A stretch of DNA of 64,000 nucleotides from Blasia pusilla (taxonomy: Eukaryota > Marchantiophyta > Marchantiopsida > Blasiales), in the NCBI GenBank assembly GCA_050084515.1, contig CM114274.1:20894001-20958000 (forward strand), given 5' to 3'. This document shows positions 45,212 to 57,249 of this stretch, in pieces. How positions within the stretch are numbered: the first letter of the stretch is position 1; each line of letters opens with the position of its first letter. The position numbers were made by a program, and so were the translations under genes. The notes under the pieces were generated by a model that was given only the letters and a program-made list of their open reading frames with translations, made no database searches and was not told the origin of the DNA.

Positions 45212-48186
45212 ATGGAGTCTACTATGTTTGAATTGAGCGTCGTCAAATTTATGCGCACGGCTTTTGCAGCGTCACCAGCATTCTATAGTTTGGATCAGAT
45301 TCCTCGGGGGGTTGCACCTGGAAGCACTGGTTATGGTGAACTTGAAGGTGAGAAGTTTAAATTTTGCAGTATTAATATAGTTATTTCATGGTATTATTAT
45401 TGTCATGCTGTCGTCCCTGCCGAGAGGACCCAATCTGAAGGATTCATTATATCCTGTTCAGGTAGACTAAATGACCTTTGATTGTTGGTAATAATTGTGG
45501 TTCGCCCTTCTTTTCCTTGTAATTCCAGAAAATTTCCTTGGAGAATTTCCCTCGTTGATAAGCGTCCCGATAACCTTAAAATATTGTCGTAGCTCATTGT
45601 CCGAAATGTGTTTTTTCACACAGAATGTAGTTGCACTCGATTTTAACGCTCAAGGTCGTTGTGCACACATGTATGTTCTTCGTCTAGAATCCTTACCAAA
45701 TCATTTATCGATGCGCACGTGCAGACGTGAACAGAAACAGTCGTTTGGTAGTGATTGGACATCGTGGATGTGGTAAGAATAACGCCCTTTCTATTGGAGA
45801 TATACCTGACTCCAGACTGTCGATCCGAGAAAATACCATCAAGTCATTTAATGTTGCTGCAGGCAACGGCGCTGATTACGTAGAGTTTGACGTGCAGGTG
45901 AGTTTAGGGTCGTCGATTTTGAGTTTGTTTTCATTTAGAATGAATGACCTTGCGACCATCTGCCCTCTAATATCTTGGTTTCTTGTGTGGTGTATGATTT
46001 TACCGATACTCCTCTTAGCCCCAAAAAAATTCTAACATCCACGACAGAGCAGGAATATGGTTCTGATGGGTATGGCTTATATCTTATGACGAGGATCTTT
46101 AATGAACTTTCGCCTTGAAGCAGGTAACAAAGGACGGACATCCTGTGATTTTCCACGATGATCTTATCTTGTCTGACAACCAGGTTGGTTTGTCCAACCT
46201 TCTTCCACTAATGATCAGACCTTCACGTTGGGAAAGAACACTAGGGCGAACTTTTTATTTCATTTCAGAATATTTTAGCTACGCGCTTTTTGCACAGAAG
46301 TCTCATTGACGGTTAACCATGGCACTACGTAAGCATAGGGCACTACCAAACCATAGCAACCCTCCACTTGCTGAATGTTTCGTGGGGCAGTTGCTTTCTG
46401 ATCTCGGTTCGCATTGATCGTGCAATTTGACCAAGTTGTTGATATTCAACAGGCTTGGCGAATTGGAGACCTCACGGTGGAGGAGTTCTTGTCTTTTGGA
46501 CCTCAGAAAGAACAGGGAAAGGTGCGTTGAGCCACTTGCTTTAAATGCCTCCTCATTCTACCCGCTACGCCGGCATTGCGTTCGTGGTCTCATCATCCTT
46601 TTGGACGGAAATTTTGAGTGACATTGCAACTATCAAGGATGCAGAAAACGAAAAATTCATGGTTTAAATGTACACGTTTTTTCCCGGCCCTTCTCCGTGT
46701 GAAAGAAGGCTCGACTCTACTTACTCTTAGATGTTTGCAGGTATTTTACTGTTTTCCACTCTTTTGATCTTGAAAAAGTTAGATTAAGGAATCATTGTGT
46801 CACGCAGATAGGGAAGAGTCTAACCAGGAAGTCGGCCGATGGATCCATAAACTTATGGTCTGCCACTTTGGAGGATTCGTTGTGCACGTTGAAAGAAGCT
46901 TTTGAGAGAGTAAGGCCAGCTTTGGGTTTCAACATTGAGATGAAATTTCATGATACCGAGGAAACTTCCGAAACAGAGTTGAGACGTTCAATTGAAGCAG
47001 TCCTATGGGTAATTTGTAAACATTCTCTTTCCATTTTAGGCAGAAGATCTTTTTATCGCTCTCGTCACATGCTGTCCGACTGAAATTATTTGTACTAAAT
47101 GTCCATGCCTTCGATTCAAAATTGACGTAGTGAGTCATTTTGGAAGCTTACTTCTTTTTTCTTTTTGTCAAAAAAAATTGCACAGGATATTGAGAAGTAC
47201 GCAAATGGACGGAGAATTTACTTCTCGACATTTCATCCAGATGCTGCCATTATTCTTCGACAGGAACAGTCTTCTTATCCAGTGAGAGTTTGGCCTGCTC
47301 CCGCATTAGGGTCCTCGATGTCTGTTAAAGAGGAGCCGAAACCTTTAAATTCTTAGACCGCCGTGATGTTAGGTTGAATGCTAATTTTTCAAAATTACGA
47401 TTCATGAATAAAAGGATATGGAGTTCAGTTTACTCCTGCTTTCGAAGAGTTATGATCTGCCAAGTGAGAATTTATTAGCTGCTTCGGCCACCAACGGAAT
47501 ACCTGACTTGGCATTAGCTGGCGCTTGCTGATAGATTGTGTCGTGGCAGGTTTATTTTCTCACTTGCGGTGGTCATCACATATTTGAAGACCCCCGGAGA
47601 AATTCAATTGAACAAGCTATTCAATTGTGCAAAGAGAGTGAGTTACAACAGAAGCCTCTTTCCTGAGGGTTTATTGTTTTCTTATCGTTATTGCCCTATT
47701 TCCCCATTTCCCGAAACTTTTGGCCCCTTACATTGCTGATCGTGGTTTCCAATCAGATGGGCTACAAGGGCTTGTCACTGAAGTACTACCTATTCTCAAG
47801 GAACCTCAGCTGGCTACGAAAGTGAAAAACTCTGGATTATCTCTTCTCACTTATGGAGATATGAAGTAAATGCCATCTAGGATTTCAATTTAATCTGAAC
47901 TTCGCATCGCACACTTTGTCGATCGTTTTTCGATTCACTATACTTTTTAAACCCTGCGATGATTAGAATGATAAGATCCCCGGATTCTCAATCTTATCTA
48001 TTGTGGAATTAATGCAGCAATGTGGCGGAGGCGCTGGTACAGCAATACAAATGCGGTGTCGACGGTGTCATTGTGGACTGTGTGCGAGAAATTGTCACAG
48101 CCTCCCGAACGCTTCACGCACTTCTGAATTTTGTACAGCCAGACTGGTCGAACTGGCTCGAAAATTCCACCGATCAGAGATTTTAG
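45212..48186 (+). CDS. Glycerophosphodiester phosphodiesterase (GDPD1-like), 9 exons
   Basis: Hydrolyses glycerophosphodiesters to glycerol-3-phosphate and an alcohol; close plant relatives are plastid-located and matter in phosphate recycling. Exons: 45212-45347, 45725-45897, 46124-46183, 46453-46521, 46808-47008, 47186-47281, 47550-47637, 47757-47865 and 48018-48186 (stop TAG). All join in frame to about 366 residues, near the usual length. Catalytic features of the GDPD TIM barrel are all present: GHRG (His58, Arg59), YVEFDVQ (Glu99, Asp101), IFHDD (His114), FNIEMKF (Glu190, Lys192), then STFHPDA (about 227-233), GLVTEV and GVDGVIVDCV. The 45-residue N-terminus before the barrel could include a transit peptide. 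Introns are short (97-377 bp). The exon 5 donor (GGGTAATT) is the least certain border. No disabling change seen; it looks functional. Confidence 0.93.
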
Positions 48187-49769
48187 GGCAGGCTGTAGTT
48201 TAGTTGAGACATTTAAAAAGGGGGTAAATTTCCGGAAAAGTCACGTTATCTCTCATTCAGCTGATAATCCCATTAAAGACTACCAATTTTGAAAGCTAGT
48301 ATGGATGATGAAGTTGCTAATACGGTTAGAGTCGTAGAGAACGTATTGGTGAGAAGTTTTTTTTTTTTCAACACAAACTAAATACGTTTATATTATAAAC
48401 AAAATCCATTATGTTATTATGGGAGATTGCTTTTTTTGCTTTTTTATTTGTAAGTACAAATGGCAACTGGGCAATAAAAAAAAATTTCACATATTATGGG
48501 TAAAAAAATTAATTGAATAGATGTGCGACAATTTTTTCCTTTCACATGTTATACATTAGATCTTTTAACATTTTGTATTTCAAGTGCGTGTTATTTACGA
48601 GCCACACATAGCATTCGGCAAGAAAATACTTTACATGCCACGAGAGCAAGAAAACTTGTGTATGATATCATTATACTCTTCATGGGCACTACCAAAAGCT
48701 CTTCAATTTTTAATTTTTTTGTGCATCGCGGGCACCTAGCTGGTATTATTATATTTTGGGTTCCAAAGGACATGTGACATTCTCGGATGTTGTCAAATAA
48801 TTATATAGATTTAGGGCATATTCAAACCCCAAAGTCGAAGAGTAAGCCATAGGCACGTACTCGAAAATATGATGGCTCTCCACTTTTCTTTTCAGTCCAA
48901 TTACCAATTTCACTCTTCTTTTAAGTTAAAGCTATATATCAATATCCAATGCGTCCCTTTAATGTACCACATCTCCTAAAATATCTCTAATGGGAGTTTT
49001 ATGCTCTCATTGTTAGAATTAATATGTTTTCATAAGAAACTCTTATTTAGCATCTGACTTAATTGAAATACCCCTAAATACCTATGGTAGCAATAAAAAC
49101 CTAGAGAGAAATTATTGTGCTCCAATAACAAAAAAAATAACTTGAGATGCAAGAAATAAAGCCTTGAAACTTGAGAATAGTCTCGTATTCTTGCAGAAGG
49201 TAAATTCCACTTTTCTGCATAGTTTTCAATTAGATAAGTGTGTAGATAAGTTTCCACACTTGCGTGTCAAAAACCAGCTCGCATACCATCCGCACAAGCA
49301 GAATTGAGGCAAGTTAGCGATTGGAGGAAGCATACCGACCGGCACGATCGCTCTTCATTGTTTGTAAAGTTTGGTCTCGCCTCACTGCTGCTACTGGAGT
49401 GGATACAAGAGACGTAAGACAATGCCTTGCAAAACTAGATATGGAGCTAGCTGATCACGGGTGTTTCCTTAGATCTGAATCAAACTCCAAATTCCTCCGT
49501 CGATCGTGGTCTGAGTTGATCGTCACTTGATTCACTTTTCGTCGATCTTACGGTGACAATTTTCACCTAACATGCTTTCATGGAAGAGGTGGTCGATTGA
49601 CACTGATGATTACTCCCTCGAAGGAGAAAACATGCACATAATTATTATGTAAGGGTAATTCTGATTGCCATTTTGTGATCCATTCGTGCATATGCGGCCG
49701 ACAACCTGACAAGTGGAAGACCAGAGAATGGACTTGAAAATTAGGTTACATAAAAAAATTCACATCTCA
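48187..49769. other. AT-rich stretch downstream of GDPD
   Basis: No gene recognised. A diverged third relative of the 200-bp mini-Helitron repeat (see 49770) lies at about 48600-48760. It shares AAGAAAATA-TTTACATGC, AGCTCTTCAA and GTGCATCGCGGGCACC, the latter being the 3' hairpin equivalent. Confidence 0.45.
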
Positions 49770-49975
49770 TCTATATTGTTTTGGGAGAGTACCTTCTTGA
49801 TTTTCAAACACCTCTCTGCTTGACATGTGGCAACTCGGCAGCAAGAAAATGTTTCACATGCAAGCAAGAAAAAAATTTGGATTTATGTGGACCATCATTA
49901 TTCTCTTCCCTTCGCGGGCTATACACTAGCTCTTCAAAGACTTTTTTATTTCCGGTGCATCGCACGGGCAGCTTA
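49770..49975 (+). mobile_element. Mini-Helitron-like repeat, first of a head-to-tail pair
   Basis: The 5' end TCTATATTGTTTTGGGAGA is preceded by A. The 3' hairpin CCGGTGCATCGCACGGGC is followed by AGCTTA instead of a full CTAG end, where the second copy begins at once. The 206-bp body shares long blocks with the next copy (CTTCTTGATTT-CAAACACCTCTCT, GCTATACACTAGCTCTTCAAA). Confidence 0.5.
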
Positions 49976-50192
49976 TCTATATTATTAGTGGAGATTTCCT
50001 TCTTGATTTACAAACACCTCTCTGGTTGACACGTGACAACTAAGCAGCCAGAAAATGTTTCACATGCTCCGGGTAGCAAGAAAAAAATTGGAATTTATGT
50101 GCAATATCATTAATCTCTTCCCTTCACAGGCTATACACTAGCTCTTCAAACATTGTTTTTATTTTCCATGCATCGCACGAGCACCTTACTAG
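49976..50192 (+). mobile_element. Mini-Helitron-like repeat, second of the pair
   Basis: 217 bp, from TCTATATTATTAGTGGAGA to the hairpin TGCATCGCACGAGCAC and the end CTTACTAG, followed by T. Complete Helitron-type ends; too short to encode anything. It is directly abutted to the first copy, as in known tandem Helitron arrays. Confidence 0.55.
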
Positions 50193-50844
50193 TCTGTCAT
50201 CAACAAACACCTCTATGGTTGCCCATCCAATGCAAGTTCAAAATCGACTTTCCAAAGCCCGTGCATTGCACGAGAGTTGATTGAATACGGGGAAGTTGTC
50301 AGATAGTTTGATTTTGCAGCATTTTCCTGCACACCCACGTCACTTGAAAAAATTCCCTTTATCTATAAACCTACCAATTTTATCGTTCCATCTATTTTAC
50401 TAGTTAGGACCTGCAAGCAAATAACCATGCGTTTAGGAGACGCCCGTGGTTCACTCCCTTTACCAATTTATGAAGGTGACAAGTATTTTTTAGAGAAGTT
50501 TAGTGACTTCAGAAAACTCTATCCTCCAATTACTATATAGACTAGAGGATGAGGTTAGAGTAAACCTAGGTTTGTTGACACCTTTCCTCTTAAAAGATCT
50601 TTCTCTTGTTATATTGTTAATGCATGTCATTTAAGGGTAATTAAATTAGTGGAAAATTTATCATCCGTGCATATCATGGGTAACATACTAGTGGTATGTC
50701 GTGCGCATACACATCGCTACAAAAATACATCCTTGTCACAGAACACACACACAAACACACACGATCTCATATTAATTCATGACATATAAACCTCGAGACG
50801 ATAAGTTTCAAAATACATCTCCAATAAATCAGGTAATGCTCTCA

Positions 50845-50885
<41 letters not shown>

Positions 50886-52353
50886 GCTATATTCAACACT
50901 TGAATCATGATTGGGAGAAAAGACGTCAAACATCAAATCTCCAATATCTCGACCATCTTCACTAATGTCTAGATCCCTCTAATCCATACGCCTATATTCC
51001 AACTCGAACTCATCACCGACATACCATCCCTCTGAATTATAGAGGGAAGTGGAGGAATATTCTGCACCATCAAGTTCTTCAAGACCGAGGCATATATCTA
51101 TAGAGTTTCTCTCATCATTATTGAGAGTAATCACAATTTCCTTGCCTATTGGAACTTCTCTACATCCTCAATCTCATTAAAACCATTTGAAATAGGAGTA
51201 GAAGAATTAGGGTCCACATCAACAAAAATTTTTGTTGCAAGCAAGACAACGAAAATCTATGCTCATCTCTCTCTACCAAATATTCAGGACTCGCAATCGT
51301 TACAATTTCTTTTGCAATGAAAGGCCTCTTGCATCTCGATGAGAGAGTTGACATGGGACAAGTTAGGCTCAATCCATATATGCAATATTAAAAATAATTA
51401 AAATTTCAATATAAGACATTCATATAAATATAAATGATAATTCAATTAAATTTAAAATTTAACGCTATTGCAAGTTTTCAAATTAGAAATATCAAGTAAG
51501 AAAAACATCACTATTTATATATTTTCATAGAGCTGCATAATAAGAAATCTAAAATAATCCTTTTAAAATATAATACTACTCTCTAAAATTTGTAAGAAAA
51601 TAATTTTTTTATTAATAATTGAAAATGATTTCAAAGGAGCAAAAAATTAACACAAAAATCAAAGGAGGAGGCCTATCTCTATGCCTATCTTCCCCTTTCC
51701 CGTCATGGACACTCTCGTATTTTCGTAATAAAAAAATCTAACATATTAGTTTTACAATAACAAATTTTTTCAAGTAGTGAAAATTTCCCAACTCTAAAAA
51801 ATGCATACAAATACAAATTTTTGTAAATATCGGTATTTTTATTAATTTTAATTTAGTAATATATGATATATAAAATTTCTAGTATTAGTTTTGGATTGAT
51901 TTCAAAAAAATTATTGCGTAACTAATTGATTTTTATTTTTTATTTTTGGCATTTCTATGAGCATCATCACGAAATTATGCACTTCCTAATCAAGAAAGTA
52001 GAAAGTTTAAAAAGATGAGAAAAAGTTTTGAAACCTTCAGTTCCTCAACTTTCCCCTTAGAGAGTAATTTTGCATATTCAAATCTTCTTGCTAGCATCAT
52101 AGCTTTTTGTTGTGGAAAGAGAGAGGAATCAAGAAAAGAAGCGCATAAAATCAATAAGCTCTTTCTTAGCACCTTCTTAGAATTAAGTAGAGAGGGCAAA
52201 GTGGTTCGGGAAGAAGTCTAGTGACTCTATCTCCTTTGCGCCAGTCCCTCCGAACTCCTCTTTCTTTGGAGCTTTGGGCTAGATTCTCTCTCTCTCCAAA
52301 TTTGGGAAGGAGTCTAGCCCCCCCTCTCTCCTTCTTTTTTGTTAGCCCCTCCC
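50193..52353. other. AT-rich stretch with Helitron-like ends and a TC microsatellite
   Basis: Another Helitron-type 3' end occurs at 50665-50691 (hairpin CCGTGCATATCATGGG, then TAACATACTAG, then T), its 5' end not found. The hairpin-like CCCGTGCATTGCACGAG near 50260 may be a further relic. Between 51 and 52.3 kb there are no recognised coding sequences. Confidence 0.4.
50851..50880. repeat. (TC)15 microsatellite
   Basis: Thirty bases of uninterrupted TC dinucleotides. Confidence 0.95.
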
Positions 52354-52761
52354 TGTAGCGACTCTCATAACCAAACGAACACCAAATAGGCGCCAAGCGA
52401 AACATTAGAACTTAGTGACGCGTCTAAGTTCTAATGCTTAGAATACGAGTGACCCAAAAGTAGTACAAGTTGCCTAGGTAAACAGACGGCTTTTTACAAA
52501 CAGTGAGTGAAATGTTAGGTTGCAGACTCAGTTAGCTTATTTTGATAGTTTAGATTAGTTATGCAGAACTGGTCTAGGCTAATTAAAGTGGATAAGCTAA
52601 TAAATTTAAGTGCTGCAAGCGACAACCTAAGACTTAAGCCAAAAGTGGAATTGCGGGTTAGCTACCAGAACACCATTCAGTGTTAAGGGGTCGGCTTCCC
52701 AGAACTTAACATTAAAAAGGTTTGCGTTGATGAGGACATCAACCTTCCAAGGATGGGTGAG
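52354..52761 (+). repeat. Truncated copy of repeat R
   Basis: Begins TGTAGCGACTCTCATAACC and matches the start of repeat R at 52762 for about 60 bp (AACCAAACGAACAC, AAATAGGCGC, AACAT), then diverges. Confidence 0.6.
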
Positions 52762-53029
52762 TGTCGCGACCCTCATAACCAAACGAACACAAAATAGGCG
52801 CAAAGCGGAACATCAAAACTCAAGTGGACTCACGCTGCGATGATTGCGCTTTGGAGAGGCTTTTGGAAGGTCTCTTGGAAAAGTCCAAGGGACGAAACGC
52901 GAAACTGAATTGTGTATTTCATGCGTTAGTGGTCGCAACTAGGAAACCTAGACCAAACGGGAACCAAGACTTGGGATGAGTTGAGTCTTGGAAGGTTGGT
53001 TGCCAAAGAGGTGAGAACTAGTTTTGTCG
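52762..53029 (+). repeat. Repeat R, plus orientation (LTR-like start)
   Basis: Starts TGTCGCGACCCTCATAACC, reminiscent of many plant Gypsy LTR starts. Its relative in minus orientation lies at 54033-53815, sharing ACCAAACG, TCACGCT, ACCAAACG-GG and GGTTGCCAAAGA in the same order. Confidence 0.65.
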
Positions 53030-53814
53030 TGAGCCTACTCTCCTTGAACGTCAATCTCTAGTATTGCGGAAGCGTACGTTCAGTAGGACATGCTCTCATT
53101 GTCGATCTGCACCCAAACACACACTCTTGTTAGTCAGGTCTGGGCCAATCGTTCATCCAACCCACCGAGTCTTCTACTCGGCGTCTCATAAAGCTCAACC
53201 TTCCCTACTTCCTAGGTTCCAAACACGGCAAGTCCTTCAAGACTTGGAACAAACTTTCTGGTTAGCCCAGGAACCTAAAACGGCACTTGCGCGCCTAGTG
53301 GTCCCAACTGTTCAACGGACCTCGTGCGAGTTCCTAATCGGGACCCAAGTAATTGAGTCGCGGGTTGGAATCCAAGAGGGATCTCTAAAATTCACCTCAA
53401 TAGACTTGGTTCAGGTTTTCAAGCCCAACTCCAAACCCCCGATCTGTTCCATGCCCTTGAGCCACCCCGTGGCGCCCAAAGTGGAGTTCGAGTCCCAAGC
53501 ACCCTTGGAGACCTTCCCCCTTACTAGTACTTCTAGGGATCTCCACCCTCCCCCTATCTTTGGGAAAGGATGGTCGGGCCCTTCATTTTGGCCCTCAACC
53601 CAACCCTACTAACAACCGTTTTTGGGCCGTTTCTCATCCGTTACTTGTGCGTTTGCAGAGATCTTTAGTGCGTCTGAAGTGGCTTTCCATAATCTTTTCA
53701 ATGCATCCTTATTCATTCCAAACGCATATAGGAACTAAATTTTATGGCCATAAATATAGTCGGAAACTCCCAAACGCTAGTGGCGTCCCAAATCCGGATC
53801 ATCTTCTTTGGCAA
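53030..53814 (+). repeat. Left arm S of a large inverted repeat
   Basis: Nearly 800 bp that are similar, over their whole length, to the reverse complement of 54034-54805. Shared landmarks in order: CCTACTCTCCTTGAACGT, GCGTTCAGTAGG, GATCTGCA, AGACTTGG, CTTACT-GTACTT, GGGGATCTCC, GGGCCCTT-A, GCGTTTGC-GAGATCTT, AACGCATCCTTA-TCAT, CCAAACGCTAGT. Identity is about 70-75% by eye. The 182-codon frame inside (53064-53612) has no known motif and is probably incidental. Confidence 0.75.
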
Positions 53815-54033
53815 CCCACTTCCTAGACTTGACTCCTCTCAAGTCTTGATCCGCGTTTGGTCCAGGTTTCTCAATTGCGACCACGCACAACACATGAAAC
53901 GCTAAGCCTCACTTGCGTCTCAACTCTTGTCTCTTCTCCGAGACCACTCCAACGCGCAAACCATCTTAGCGTGAGCCCGCTAGTGTTCCGATGTTCCACT
54001 TTGGCACTCGTTTGGTCATGGGGGTCGCGACAA
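53815..54033 (-). repeat. Repeat R, minus orientation, at the loop of the inverted repeat
   Basis: Minus-strand reading begins TTGTCGCGACCCCCATGACC at 54033. It separates the two S arms, so the order is R(+) S(+) R(-) S(-). Confidence 0.65.
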
Positions 54034-54805
54034 GTTTGGAACACGACTAGCGTTTGGGGAATTTGATTGTGTTTCAAACCATAAGGTGTAACCCCAAGAT
54101 GCATTTGGGATGAGTAAGGATGCGTTGAAAACTTATCTTGAGATACTTCCAACACATTGAAGATCTCAGCAAACGCATAAGTACATGCTGAGATATTGGT
54201 CAAAAACGAATGTGAGAGCAATCGGGTTGAGGGCCAACTTAAGGGCCCGTCTGTCTTTCCCTAAAGTTAGGAGGACCCCGGAGATCCCCAAAAGTACCAG
54301 TAAGGGGGAGTCTCTTCAAGATGTCTTGGAACACGAACCCCTCTTTGAGCACGAGACGGCGTTTCAAGGGCACGGGATGGAACGGGAGTTTGGTGATGGA
54401 ACTCAAAACCCAAACCTGATCCAAGGGAGTGGACTTTGTATGCCGCGCTTGGATTTCGACCCGTGATTCGTTTTGTGTGAGTCTCGGTTAGGGACTTATT
54501 GGATGTCCATCGGACAGTTGGAACCGCCAGGTGCCAAACGCCGTTCGAGGTTCCTAAACCGACTAGAAAGTCTATCCCAAGTCTTTCGAGACTTGCTTGT
54601 GTTGTAAACCGCAAAACTAGGAATGTTGAGCTTGATGAGAGACCAAGATGGGAACTCAGAAAGTTAGCCCACTGATTGATCCAAACCCGACTAACCAGAG
54701 TGCGTGTTTAGATGCAGATCAGTGTTGAGAGCTTGACCTACTGAACGCACGCTTCTGCAACAACAAAGATTAACGTTCAAGGAGAGTAGGCGCACAATAC
54801 TCCCT
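54034..54805 (-). repeat. Right arm S of the large inverted repeat
   Basis: Reverse complement counterpart of 53030-53814. A transcript through the locus could fold into a hairpin of about 0.78 kb with mismatches. Confidence 0.75.
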
Positions 54806-55499
54806 CTCTTAGGAGCTTCCTTCCAAACTTCTCTCTTTCTCTATGTGCAGCTTTGGGCTCCACTCTCTCTGTCGCTATGAAGCTTCGGGAAGGTGGTAGA
54901 TCCAACTATTAAATACAAGTTCATCTTCTTTCTAGACATTGTTACAAAAAAATTGGATCATTGAGACCACTCCTCTGAAAAAGCATGTCATCGTCAGCTT
55001 GACCTTCACAAGGGTTAAACCAGATCCATATTCTCGTCTTGGTCTAGTGTCTTTAGAACCGCTCGGAAGCGGGCGCTTCTTAGCGTCCCCTGCGCCTGGT
55101 GTTACTGAGGACGTTCGAGCAGTCCGGCTTCAGCCACTTTTTTTTTTTTGCGTGTTTGTGAAACTCGTGAATTGGATTATTAGGCAGGCCGGAGGACTTC
55201 CAGGAAAAAACTTCGTGAAAAAAAAACCATACCCCAAACCGACACAGGTGAAGCCTCTGCCTTTGCAGCACGAGATGAAGAACCTCCAGAAACGTGTTTA
55301 AGCTCAGATTTTCATTGCAATCTTTCTTGAGAATGATTGTCAACGGATCAAACAACTCACAAAGAATTGATTTAAGCAGTGAGGATGTTCCACCACCTTC
55401 ATCAAATCAAAATTTCAAGTCCCAACAACATGAATCGATGGATACAATCTACCCAACGCATAAGGAGAAGTTCCAACACCGTCAAATTAGTGCGCGGTA

Positions 55500-56410
55500 T
55501 GTATGGTCGCAATGCTCAGACGGGCACCACTTAAATGAGTTTGTATACCATTCGTCCCTTGCTGGAATATGAGGCAACAGTGTGGGATGCCAACACCAAA
55601 CATAGGGACAGGCTTGAAGTTGTGCAGTTGAAGGCGATTCAGGGGTATGATGTCAACTTCCTCACGGACAGCTCGAGTCGGTGTGAGATCAAAACTTGGT
55701 GTGGAACCCTTGGAGGATGGACGTGACATCGCCAAGTTGAAATGGCAGAGGCAGCTGGAGAAAATGGACTCCCATCGCTATCCTAAAGAGGTGATGGGGA
55801 AAACTTGGACCCAAAGAAGACCTGTAAAGCACGCCAAATCTTGGACGAAAAAGGTTCAAGAGATTGTGCAAGCATCCAAGCTCCCAGCAGAGCCTGAAGT
55901 GTGGGACCAAGATGAGAAAGCATTCGTGGATACCATAACCAAAGTAGTGGGCAAACGCTCACAACATAACAACATAGAGGAAGCCATGAAAATGTCTGAC
56001 CTCTCTCTTTTGATGGTATATCCTGAGAAGGCATAACTAAAGAACTATTTGCAGGGAACCCCTTGCTTGGGAAACCAACTCAAGTTCAAGTTGAGGACGG
56101 GGGCAATCCCCTTGAACCATAAGAAAATCAAGATGGGAACACAACTAAACTCTTGCGCCCCATGTGTGACGATGGGGCTGAAACCTCTAGTCATTACTTG
56201 GTCTCCTCCACAAAATTCACAACGCATAGAGCAAGAGTATATGCTGATATTGCTAAGCTGGTAACACCAGAATTGTTCAACATATTCAGTAGTCTTGATT
56301 CATTGCCCAAAGCTGCTGCACTGGTAAGTAATGTCTATTAGGGATCCCAATCAAGTAAAGTAGATGGTGTGGTGAAGAGTTTCTTGGTTGACACTTGGAA
56401 GCTCCCCACC
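55500..56410 (+). pseudogene. LINE-type reverse transcriptase C-terminal fragment, broken
   Basis: Pieces in shifting frames: SLYTIRPLLEYEATVWDAN and DRLEVVQLKAI (the RPLLEY.A.VWD...LE.VQ.KA signature at the end of non-LTR reverse transcriptases), then GVEPLEDGRDIAKLKWQRQL, and FKLRTGAIPLNH followed by MCDDGAETSSHYLV, which resembles the C-terminal zinc-knuckle region (CxxC...H...C). Stops and frameshifts at about 55725, 56036 and 56160. It lies in plus orientation and ends near 56410 without an obvious poly-A. Confidence 0.6.
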
Positions 56411-57249
56411 AACACGTTGTTTGGTCAGCACTAACACTATACGAGAGTGCCTCCCTCCTCTCATATGGTACTTTCTTTACTTGTTCCTCTCTCTACACCC
56501 ATCCCAATCTCAAGCATTGTCCAACCAAGGCCCAGGGTCTATGGTCGCAAGGCTACAACAAGCATTACTTAAAGATCCGGACGTGAGAAATTTCTCCCTC
56601 ATCCGGCTCCCCACGCCGTGGATAAATTGCCATACGCTCTGCTCATGGCTCGCTCCACATGAGGTGTATAATGCATAGCTAAGAAAACACCTGTAAGTAT
56701 TTAGATAACCAAACAAAAATTATACCCTTTTACAAATAATTTGGCTTCACATTTGCAAAGAATGATCATTATAACAAAATAGAAGAAAAAACCCACTAAA
56801 GCAATTCTTTTGCGCCTGGGCCTGGACCCGTTGATTCTTTTCCCTCAACCTGGGACCCTTTTGCAAGTGACTGCACATAGAAAAGGAGCTAACTTCATTT
56901 CAATTAAATACACTCCTCTCTCGCTGGTCGAGACCTTCGGACCTAAAAAACATTTTTTTTGTACGCATTCTTGAGCGAACACGAGAGAATAGATCGTATT
57001 CTCTAATCCGGCCTACCGAGACAAAAGCCAAACGTGTTTCCAGTAGGTGGACGTGTTGAACCACGCAACCAAGGGGGACCACCCTCTAAGCCTAAGTATT
57101 ACTCAATGACCGATAGCGTCCTCTCCCGTTGTAATAGATATATCTATATATTTATATATTTGAAACTTCAAAAGAAGAGTCAATCCGCCCCGCTTGTCCA
57201 TTATGATGCTTCAGATGCTGCGATTCATTAATTTATTTATTTTTAGACT
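56411..57249. other. No gene recognised
   Basis: Short frames on both strands without motifs; an AT-rich run of TATATA repeats near 57140-57165. Confidence 0.4.

Noticed and set aside
53064-54221. Frames of 182 and 116 codons as genes
   Set aside because: They fall in the two arms of the inverted repeat, have no motif, and are not kept open in the same frame in both arms.
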